From Argopecten irradians (Eukaryota > Mollusca > Bivalvia > Pectinida > Pectinidae): a stretch of 64,000 nucleotides of DNA. The stretch is from assembly GCF_041381155.1 (NCBI RefSeq), contig NC_091134.1, positions 9,518,755 to 9,582,754 of the forward strand, in the 5' to 3' direction. Shown in pieces: positions 38,581-48,324 of this stretch. Every line of letters begins with the position of its first letter. The first letter of the stretch is position 1. The position numbers were made by a program, and so were the translations under genes. The notes under the pieces were generated by a model. The model saw only the letters and a list, made by a program, of their open reading frames with translations. It did no database searches and had not been told where the DNA came from.

Positions 38581-38707
38581 GTGTTCATTTCATATGAGAT
38601 TTTATGAAACTCGACTTGAATTTTTTTTTAATTTTTGCTCGCAAAGACTGGCAAAAGTAAAAAAAATTCTTGGACTCGTTTCATAAAATCTCATATAAAA
38701 TGAACAC
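38581..38707. repeat. Inverted repeat hairpin, 31-base arms
   Basis: GTGTTCATTTCATATGAGAT continuing to TTTATGAAACTCG pairs with CGTTTCATAAAATCTCATAT continuing to AAAATGAACAC, separated by about 60 A/T-rich bases. The left arm alone is also present at 21,369-21,402 after the related MITE, so the right arm is an extra inverted copy. Confidence 0.75.
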
Positions 38708-41250
38708 TCATTTATACATTTTTGTATATCTTTAAGTGTACATATTATAAGTGACTGGTGGGACAAGGGGCTTCGAAACCCAGATTAAATCGTTGTTTTA
38801 GAAAAAATTCTGTGATTCTCTGAAGATGAACGTGTTGTTTGTCAAATTTGGTTACAAGTACGAATGTAGGTTACCAAAAGCCATTCCATATTCAACTTCG
38901 TTAGCCAAGGGTATTCAGTACGATGCTCTCCTTGCAATCGCTTGGCTAGTTGTCATATTCTACTTTAAATGCTACTTTATTCAAAAAATAGAACCAGACA
39001 TCGCAGATGAATGTTGCTATGCAAATATTTGAATTGAAAAAATGTAAAATTTGAAAATAAATCATGAAATGATTATAGATTCTACATGAAAATACTCATA
39101 GCTACATGTATCTTAATGTGATATTTACTGCTGTGATTTTGAAATGTTATTTTGTTTGAACAATTTACATGTGTTACAATTGGGCCATGTTTACCGAAAC
39201 AGATTTTAATGACTCAGATTATACTATGTTTGCACTCGATGCAGTAATGATACAAAGAAATTGTGCACATTCTGTTTGCAGTGGCTTGATAAACTTTTAT
39301 CAGTGTCACATTAGCAAACATTTGTAGTTCCGGGCAATACAAAGTGTAATAACGAATACCTTGGTTATCAAACAGCGAATCATTAAACATACACCTATCT
39401 CTAAATGCATTTGTTTTGCCTACTAGGCTTTTGTCATAATTATTGTTCCTTGTTCAATAAAGACCAAACGCTGTGGTTTCTCATTTACATTATTACCTAT
39501 GACAATAGGCGGTATTATCTAAAAACATGTTTTATTCATATCCTGTTGTTCGTAGTACCTGCTATACATGAATATTTTATACATTTTAATACCATCTCTT
39601 AATGGAAAATAAACATTCTTCTGGGGTCAATCTGGTTTATATATATAATTTATTTATCGGAAAATCCTACCATGTATTCATTTGTTTTCAAAAATGATAA
39701 ATCAAACTAATAAAATGTGTTTTCTTTCTTTTGTAATTAATATTCTGAAGATGTTGTTGGTCAATGGTAGTTAGGTAAAAATGTTTCTCTCGGAAGCTTG
39801 AATAAAAATTTTGAGGTTCCAATGCAACAGAATTCATTATAAGTAAAAAATGAAAATTATACCCAGACATTTCTGAATCAGTGAAATTCATGACAACCGA
39901 ACACTTTCTTCCAAGGCAGAGCGTTCATAACACTATAAAATCCTCTCTCTCACTCTCTCTCTCTCTCTCTCTTTTTTTTTTAAACTTTTTATTAATCAGC
40001 TATCAATATTTATGATGTAAATAAAAATATTTTATGGAATTTCACGAAGCAATTTTCTCAAAATGATTGATGAAAGTGGTTTTATAGTGAGTTCAAGGTC
40101 AACATTTCATTGATGTACTATACATAACCTAACTTCATTATTTTTCATATCAATAAATGATCGTCATAAATTGTAACAAATGCTGCGTTTTTGTCGATTT
40201 TGCGTCTTCAGTAATATATTGATGGTAGTAGTAAACAAAGCAGTTGCACCGTTATAAAAGGAAATGATAATATCCCATATTTAGTCGCCTTTAACGATCA
40301 GACAGTGCAAGCAGCAGGTAAAATTCTTTCAAACGTCCTTTGTGCAAGGCAAGGGAAACGGAAACGCCTGACGTCAACTTCACAGGAAAAGAGGCGGACT
40401 ATTCCCAGAAAACAGCAAAATGTGAAACAAATTGTCAACGTATAATCAACTCTTGTTAAAGATGAAAGTGTGGGCTCAAGTGAAGAAAAATGAAGTCAAT
40501 ATGTCAACTTGTTACATTAATAATTATGTAAATAATCGTAGTTTACATATGTTTTATGATAATAATGTTAATGTCGCAGGAATCACAAAATGATCACTTT
40601 CAAAATTCTCGGAGTTATCTCTCTTCGCCCATTTATTTTTGCCATGTTATAAACATGATGACTTTACATTAGACTCTATCAAATAAAATACGGCTGGTAA
40701 ATAAGGAAAAATAATCTTAATCTTAAAATGTAAAAGCATTCAGAACAGAGTTCTCTATTGAGAATCTCATATTTGTTTCAAATTTAGATCTTTTATTTTT
40801 TATATATTAAGTCGTTGACTTTTATTTTTCATATATTAATGTTGACTTTTATTTATATATATACATGTATATGGTATAAATATGTATATATATACATGTA
40901 TGCATCAAAGAATACAATTTCAAACCAATTTGATTAATTCTAATATTTGAAAAAAACAAAGAAGTTAATTAAAGCTACATATATTGTTAACACTCCGAAT
41001 TCGATTACAACAAAATGCATCTATAGTGTTAAATTAAAACGTATCTTTTCTTATCCCTTTACTTTTATATGGTACCATCTAGCTATAGATACTCTACCCA
41101 TGTGGATATAAATGTATAAATCTAAAAATAAACCTATATCACAAGGTTAACAAAGCGTCACGTGTTTCTGTGCCTTGTATAACACATACACACGTGTGTA
41201 TACACACATTCACACTATACACACACAGCGAGAAGGTATATACAACAGCC
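38708..41250. other. Intergenic, (CT)n microsatellite, otherwise unrecognised
   Basis: A (CT)n tract with one interruption lies at 39,942-39,972. A short frame at 38,826-39,032 has a hydrophobic stretch (ALLAIAWLVVIFYF) but no recognisable family and no transcript support. Nothing else is supported. Confidence 0.4.
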
Positions 41251-44200
41251 ATGGCCGCAGAGTTCAAAACAGACGTAAAACATGACTTTGATTTAGAAGT
41301 TGTTCGAGACTCTTTCAAGAACTGTCACTCGCAAGACAACAGCTTAATCCTTGACCATTACGTCAATGGATATCAGGAATTATGCAGGTAATTTTAGATA
41401 TATTAAATGAAGCGCAGCTCTAGATGTTTTCTACCGACACGTTTTTATCAGCTGATCATCATTGTATAAGTACATGTACATGTATCTGTATCTGTTGTTC
41501 ACAAGTCATGTGAACCTAACAAGGGTACATCATGAACAGACGTCGTGGTCCAATATATGGACACAATATAAATGTTTTGTTCCTAAAAATAGCCTATTCA
41601 AAGCTTTTCAGAAATCTCATTGATATGCCTTGATAAAGAGTAATTGACTAAAATCGAATTCGTTACTTTATAAGGAATTACAATGCACATTTAGATGCAG
41701 CTGTGTAGTATACATGCACAGCTGCATCTAAATGTACCTTTACACAATATTGAAAATTAAAAATGTAGACATATTTTGAGAGAGATAATATAAGTTATAG
41801 AAATTTCTTGTGACAAATCATGAATACTCTAATTGGGCTATAATATGCTAGCTACATGTATATAGATTGTGAACATGTCATTATAATACATGCAAGTAGA
41901 CATCCGCGATACTTAAGGGGTTAATTTCACTGTCTTCGTTATAAAGACAGTGAATGTTTATGGCTAGATGGTAGAGATAAATGCCTATTGATGTACATTT
42001 ACATACAAATGTATAATGCTACTCACAATTATGTATGTATGTGTCATGAACTTGTATCCTACAAACAAACAGAAAAAAGGACTTATTTTATAATACTATA
42101 TATAGGATTGTGGTGGTTTTGTCATCGCCATACAGGGGTTTCAATATCAGGCGGTACCCGGTACTTTTTGCCGGTTAAACCTGGTTGTGGTACCGCCTGA
42201 TTTGGGCTAAATTACATTAGATAGCATACAGATGGTATAGAAAAGTACCCCCTGAAATTGCAATTGTACCGCCTTTCCTGAAAGATAATGAAACCCCTGG
42301 CCATAAGAGGCTAATGTAATAGATATTCAATTATAGGTTGGTTAGGATATTACTATCACAATTTTATATGCAGATGTTCATGTACGTGTGCATCCGCAAT
42401 ACTCCAGGGGTTTCGATCACTTACGATCTCTACACGATCATTAGTCATCGGAACCCCGGGCCCTGGAATATCGAGGATGGTATACATGTGTGTAATACTG
42501 CGACCCATCCGCGGTATCCCAGAGATTACTACCACTGCCGTTATATCCGCGGATATTACGACAGTGATAGTAATTGTATGTAACCCCTGGGGTGTCGAGG
42601 ACGACTGGGACACTGTATGACACACTATACACACCTACATATATATACACACACATACTGTATACAGGTATCAGTTACACGTAAAAAACAGTTCATTGTA
42701 CTTATATGTATAATTCTCATGACCACATAAGTTCAGCACGGACTGATACAAGTGATTTCCTAATCGAATCTCTGACCCATTTCGTTATTAATAAAAAAAT
42801 CCATTGTACAAGTATGTATATACAGTTTTGCTTGAGTACAAATACCCAAACGAGAGCGTTATTTGACACGGAATGCTGGTTGGTGGTCTGATAGTGTGAT
42901 ACCAATCTCATTTCACTATCATTACGAATCGATTTATTATACATCATGTCACAGGGACCTGGCACGAAAATTTTTAACCAACAGTATACATATATGTATG
43001 ATACTATAATATATATATGTATACTGTCGGTTAAAAAATCGTGCCAGGTCTCTGTGCATCATGTGTGATGGTGTCGATGTTTATTGTAAAGTTGGCTTAT
43101 CGACACATTTCTGAAAGAAGACGTAATAAGAATATTTACATTAATATGAATGAAAATCAAATTTAAATGTCACGTTCTTCATTTCAGAATGTGGACCTTA
43201 AAGTAAAATATAAAAAACAACTCAACTTATTTAAAATTCATACCCGGAGTGTCATTGAAATGTCAATATGCTATCGTACAATTATGTTTACCGTTACGTA
43301 GCTAAAAAGGAAATATCTGTCTCTTATCTAATGAAATTGGAATATACCATGGCTTAAATGTCCATGATTAAATATTCATAAGGTAAGATCGATAGTAGAC
43401 AAAGCCCACAAGTTTCCTGTCGAACTTGTTTACTGTAGCAGTGTATATATCAGGATGCGTGATCGAGGAATACTACAAAACATCCTGTTTGTAAGTACTT
43501 ATGTACTAATAGTCGATGACACCCGCATCCTAGTCGCTAATTCGTACGTCCTTCATATACTCTCTAACTATATAACTAAATAACAACAAACTAATTGTAT
43601 GCAATTAGCTGCTCGGCCTTTAGAATCATTTGTACCATCCGCGAGATCGTTTAATGGCCCACTATCACTCCGAAACGTCTTTTGATTTTAAAAATGATAA
43701 TATAAAACAAGATTAACGAATTGAAATTATCTTCATTTTCTACTGGAGAACATTACATTAAATGTTAATTTTCATAAAACATGTTTTATATAGTTTACAT
43801 TATCTTTAACAGTTTTTATCAAATATTTGTTTCCTTTCGCAGGTTTTTCAAGCTCTCCGGCAAGCTGTTTGGATTTGTAGCAAGTGATCTGGAATCCAAA
43901 ATAAATATTCTGAAAACCCACCGGAAGTCAGAAAACGGAAATGCATATGAAACAATTCAATCCATGATTGACTACGAAGTGACCAATAAAATAACGCAAA
44001 CTTCCGGAAACCCACCATCCGGGTCACGAACGCTCTTGCGACTCCACAGGGCTCTTGGATTCATCAGTGAATTCATGGACAGAATTGCGAAAAGCGACGA
44101 TGAAGCGAAGACGTCCGTAATAGCTTCAGAAGTGTACAAGGGAACGCTTGGACTGCATCATCCATGGGTTGTTCAAAAAATGGCTGGACTAGCGATGTAT

Positions 44201-44356
44201 ATGCTACCAAGCAGAAAACAACTAATTGACACAATGTGTAAACAAAACTATGAAAAGGCTCTGAACACTTTGCCCCAAGTGGTAACAACGCTAAATCCGG
44301 TTTATTCTATCACTCAAGAACTTTATGAAACTAATGATTTGTTGAACCTACCCTGA
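41251..44356 (+). CDS. CPTP: Ceramide-1-phosphate transfer protein (GLTP fold, 2 exons)
   Basis: Exons 41,251-41,387 and 43,843-44,356 join in phase 2 to a 216-aa protein, close to the 214 aa of human CPTP. CPTP is a cytosolic protein that moves ceramide 1-phosphate between membranes (trans-Golgi, plasma membrane) without energy. All residues known to hold the phosphate headgroup in CPTP are present: Asp61 and Lys65 in SDLESKI, Arg108 and Arg112 in GSRTLLRLHRAL, and His152 in HHPW. FGFVASD and the C-terminal LYETNDLLNLP match the family's usual start of helix and end. Phosphate-binding arginines rather than the glycosphingolipid pattern distinguish it from GLTP and FAPP2. The ATG sits in a good context (AACAGCCATGG). 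The 2.4-kb intron contains several miniature palindromic elements. Confidence 0.95.
41687..41735. repeat. Perfect 19-bp inverted repeat
   Basis: ACATTTAGATGCAGCTGTG (41,687-41,705) and its exact reverse complement (41,717-41,735) are separated by 11 bases. Such a perfect stem in AT-rich intronic DNA suggests a recent palindrome or a very small mobile element. Confidence 0.85.
42133..42299. mobile_element. 167-bp hAT-like miniature element
   Basis: The ends are CAGGGGTTTCAATATCAGG and GATAATGAAACCCCTG, and inside them GGCGGTACC pairs with GTACCGCC. CAGGGG...CCCCTG ends are characteristic of hAT transposons. A direct repeat GCCATA flanks both ends (42,127-42,132 and 42,300-42,305); hAT normally makes 8-bp duplications, so this one may have decayed. 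No coding capacity. Confidence 0.7.
42404..42590. mobile_element. 187-bp palindrome-rich element with CCAGGGG ends
   Basis: It opens CCAGGGGTTTCGATCAC and closes GTAACCCCTGG, resembling the ends of the preceding element. The interior carries an inverted pair ATTACTACCACTG / CAGTGATAGTAAT around a perfect ATATCCGCGGATAT palindrome. No target duplication was evident. Confidence 0.5.
42950..43056. mobile_element. 107-bp foldback element with 8-bp target duplication
   Basis: CACAGGGACCTGGCACGA and TCGTGCCAGGTCTCTGTG are the inverted ends. Pairing continues through TTTTTAACC.ACAGTATACATATAT, so almost the whole unit is a hairpin. The direct repeat CATCATGT lies at 42,942-42,949 and 43,057-43,064. 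An 8-bp duplication and CAGGG-containing ends fit a hAT-derived MITE. Confidence 0.8.
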
Positions 44357-44399
44357 TCAAATCGATCAGAATTAATCATCTTTATTTTACTGTGATATG

Positions 44400-44640
44400 T
44401 GTATCATCATCCATTTTTCTTGATCTCAAGATGATTTTTGTCTTCATCACAAGACAGTTTTTCTAAAATTCAATTTGTCTTGATCCCAAGAGTTTTTTTT
44501 TTCTAAAATTCAATTTGTTTTGAACTCCAGATACTTCAAAAATTCATTTTTTCTTGACCTCAGGATGGTTTTTGAAAATTCAATTTGTCTTTGATCTCAA
44601 GATATTTTTTTTCGAAAACTCAATTTGTATTGTCATGTTC
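44400..44640. repeat. Degenerate approximately 55-bp tandem repeat
   Basis: About four units of the form AATTCAATTTGTCTTGATC(T/C)CAAGAT followed by a T run, located in the 3' flank of CPTP. Units differ by substitutions and T-run length. Confidence 0.7.
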
Positions 44641-45216
44641 ACACATTCATAATGTTATCACTAGAAATGATATTACATGTACTCGTAGAATTGTCGTCTA
44701 GTTCGTAAAGTTATATATTTTTATACCAATGACGCCATTTTCCACACCCAGTTGTATAATGTGGGTTGCAATGGGATGCTAGATTCGATTTTGATATTGT
44801 ACACTTTATTTTTTGAAATTGTTGATTTTCAGCTTTTAACTATCGTGTAGGATGCATATATATTTATCCTTTAAAATACGCTGATTTATTATGTTGCCAT
44901 CTTTTAGTGTGGGCAAATTCTAAAAAGAACTCCCACAATAAACCCACAATCAATTATTCAGTACCAGCTACCAACACAAGTCTACTTCACGAAAAGCTTT
45001 CGTATGATTTTATACTGACAGGCATTTTATTTTTATATCATTATGAGAATTCTAAAGTTCACTACTGAGTCCCACTATTAGCCCATTATACATGTAGCTC
45101 CTACCGGCGATTCTACTTGTACGTTCCTTCGAGCGTGAAGTTGGTACTTTTCATGATCATACATATTTCGCCACTTCTGAATGCGACAGAAGAAATGAGG
45201 AGTAAATAAATAATAT

Positions 45217-45362
45217 GTTATAAGTATAAGAAGCGGTTTGGAATTGTTATAAGTACAATAAGCGGTTTGGAATTGTTATAAGTACAAGAAGCGGTTTGGA
45301 ATTGTTATAAGTACAAGAAGCGCTTTGGAATTGTTATAAGTATAAGAAGCGGTTTGGAATTG
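45217..45362. repeat. 29-bp minisatellite, five units
   Basis: GTTATAAGTACAAGAAGCGG followed by TTTGGAATT is repeated five times with only one to three differences per unit (TATAAG, AATAAG and CGCTTT variants). Confidence 0.92.
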
Positions 45363-46589
45363 CATGGACGAAATCACAACGTATATTGGCCATTATTTAG
45401 GTCATCTGGACCCGATCTGTGATTGGTCAGTTAAACAGATTGTAGTAGTTCTCCTTTTGTGGTGTTTTAGTGTTGCAAGATTCATCTTTGTACTGTTTTT
45501 GTGAACACATTCCATTCGGTTTTGTCAAAAATGTTCAATATGACATCCTGATCCATGTGTTGTAGTGTTCAGATATTACGTACAATATCGATGACATCAT
45601 TCTAACGTTGCAAATGGTGTCGGTGTCATTTTGACATACAATGTACAATGTATAAAATGTTTGTTTTAATCATTTGCTTTAATCATTAAAGTGTTATATT
45701 TTGACAAATGAACTGGTCTTGATTAATTTATATCAACGAATTATCATATAACTAGCCCGTCTAGCCATGTCATACGGCCTTGTCATCAATATCATAAGAC
45801 ACGTGTAATAACACTAGGCCCATTGTGACGTCACAGATAGTTTGACGTCATAATCTTTATATAACGTCACATGATTGTCTCAGTAGACGGAAACGTCACA
45901 TCTGGGTCCGGCACCATAAAGAAATAAAATTCTCAGACAGATTTTATTCTCAAAACTTAAACTGAGCCAGATTTCTACTGTTTTATATAGAGACAAAATT
46001 AAAAAGTTTTACTTCTATTTCTATGAGTAAAAGTTATATGATAAATTTAATCTTACACTCGTGACTACATGTATGTAATATGAAATTTATCATGCTCGTT
46101 AAATAATTTGATATTAAAATTTCGATATTCCAAATAAAATGTGATCTCAACGGTTTTCAAATAGATGTGTAACAAAATAATTCGGAGTACGTCAAGATTC
46201 TGTTCTTGACCCCTCCCCAAATGATGAACATGTACTGTAAGTTCCATTTGCTGGCTCACTGATTTGATAGACAAATGAACAATTATAATAAATAAAGGTT
46301 CGACTGTTGCTGCCTTGCGAACGAGGCATCAGAGGATATGTTGTCGAATCCATTACCTTAAGCGTAAAATACCCTGCCCGCTACCAACTTCCAATTTTGA
46401 TTATCGATAGTATAATATTGATTCTGACATTATTTTACCATATATAACATTGATATTAACACTAGAATTACTAAAAATCGATTTTCGCGATTTCTCGTAA
46501 ATTTCTAGTCAGCATAATGTGATTGACTGAAGTGTACTTGTTCGATGTCTTTGGACGGCATATACCTCAGTGAGATAGCGCTATAAAAA
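45363..46589. other. Intergenic, nothing recognised
   Basis: No gene supported. AGGTCATCTGGACCCG at about 45,399 resembles the head of the element family at 48.3 and 54.1 kb but no further similarity follows. Confidence 0.4.
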
Positions 46590-46720
46590 GGAAAAGAGTC
46601 CAACTATCGCAAGGAGACCAACACGAATGTATACCGCAGTCTCTCAAAACATAGACATTAACACACTGCAACACGTTGCAAACATGTGTGGTCGTCTTGG
46701 CTATTATTACTTTTAGTGTA
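46590..46720 (-). repeat. Dispersed mollusc-type repeat fragment (family copy 2)
   Basis: On the minus strand: GACGACCACACATGTTTGCA, then TGTTTTGAGAGACTGCGG, ATTCGTGTTGGTCTCC and TTGCGATAGTTGGACTC. This is the same block order as 7,300-7,470 on the minus strand. Confidence 0.55.
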
Positions 46721-46800
46721 CATGTACAAGAACGGAAAGTCAAACCTTTATCAATTACATTTAATTCAACATGTATCTCATGTATGTACAACGTGTAAAG

Positions 46801-46829
46801 CCAGAGATTTAAATAGTTTAAATCTCTGG
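46801..46829. repeat. Perfect 13-bp inverted repeat, 3-base loop
   Basis: CCAGAGATTTAAA / TTTAAATCTCTGG separated by TAG. It may be a stem-loop or a vestige of a small element. Confidence 0.7.
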
Positions 46830-47580
46830 TAAAGCTAAATGATGTAATGTAGTACCATATGGCAAGTGTTACAATATGTACAATGTATTTATGTGTACAT
46901 TTGTTTGCATATCAATCAGTACTTTTCACCTTATTATTACATGTACAACGAAGCTATAGTATTTTTTTTCAACATGGTGTTTTTAATATAAAAAAAGTCG
47001 TACATCTGTACATGCAAACATGTTTATTTTCTCTATCGAATGATGATATTGTGCATTTTGTCCGCGTGGACCCTTGCAGTATCTTTTAGCTTAGTTTTTA
47101 ATTTGTTGCTTCGATATAATTTTAACATGATTGCTTTACTGTCTTATTTTCTATTAAAAAAGTCTTGCAAGATTACTGATTACTATGGCAATATTATTTT
47201 TTGTGAAGGGAAGTAACTATTCCTAAGTTCCTGCCAAGCACTGGTGATCATGTCAATATTTTCCACACTTTAGTATTCCCCACTTATCTCCGTTCGGAAC
47301 ATCTCGTATTATTTCACTCCACACATCAGATAGGTTAATTGTGTTCCGAAAGAAACAAAGATGGTGTACTGTAGGCATGAAGGTAACGACTCAACAAGTT
47401 TTAATGCTTATTTTGTTAAACAGACAATATGCTATTGTATATTTAAACCATGTAAGTCCACACAATATATCTCTTTTATTAAAGGCGTTAAAATGTCATA
47501 TCGCTCACTTGTACCAAGCCTAAGTTATCAGCTAATTATTAGTGGCTTTTGTCGATAGATTTCGACTTTCTGACTTTGAC

Positions 47581-47683
47581 CACAGGCGTCTGCTTCTGGT
47601 TTCATAAAAATATAATAACCTACCCCTACTATGAGTAGGGGTAGGATATTTTATTTTTCCAAAACCAGATGCAGACGCCTGTG
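47581..47683. mobile_element. 103-bp foldback element with 7-bp direct repeats
   Basis: CACAGGCGTCTGC and GCAGACGCCTGTG are the exact inverted ends. Arms continue through TCTGGTTT and meet at CCTACCCCTACT / AGTAGGGGTAGG around ATG. CTTTGAC occurs directly on both sides (47,574-47,580 and 47,684-47,690). Its size and CACAG...CTGTG ends parallel the element at 42,950-43,056, but the interiors are unrelated. Confidence 0.8.
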
Positions 47684-47690
47684 CTTTGAC

Positions 47691-48324
47691 AGATCTCGAG
47701 CAGGGCAAAACTCCGCACATGTAACAGTACACTCCCGTACATGTGTACATTATATGCGGGATAGTCCTGCATTGGAGTAATAGCTTTAGGCCTGAGTAAT
47801 CCTTTAAAGTCGTTTTAACATCTTTATCATAATTTCTTCATATCAAAATCACTAATACAACTTAAATTATTACTCATATTTCATTGTCCAAATTTTTGTA
47901 ATTTATTTTATTTAAAAACAAAAACACCCCTAAGTTGGGTAAAAAAGAACATATTTAAAACTCAATGTAAAATCTGTGACCCCTTTAAAAAAAAGAAAAA
48001 AAGGTTAAAACAACAGTTGTTTTTATTGCTGTACATTTGAACTGTATGCAGATTCATTTCACAATCATTTCACAGTATTCTGCATTTAGGTAACTTATTC
48101 ATACACATGGACATCTATATGGAGGACTGCAGTTACCTACAGTATAAGCGAGTTTAAAATGTGCCGAATCTGTTTACATGACAGAGATTTCCATGTTATA
48201 TGTAAATCCATTCATTCCGACATATTACCACTCTACATTTAAGGGTTTTTAGTTTGAATTCTACATATAGAGCTGTTGTCAGGCACTTGGGCAGTGACAA
48301 AAGGTTTTTTCTAGTTTACATTTT
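47691..48324. other. Intergenic, nothing recognised
   Basis: AT-rich with several homopolymer runs and no supportable gene or repeat. Confidence 0.45.

Noticed and set aside
38826-39032. 68-codon frame with a hydrophobic stretch
   Set aside because: Starts with ATG and has a possible membrane segment, but no homology, splice partner or codon bias that I can see; AT-rich DNA yields such frames by chance.
45399-45415. AGGTCATCTGGACCCG as a third member of the GGTCATCTGAC family
   Set aside because: Only the short palindromic head word matches; no further head, body or tail follows.
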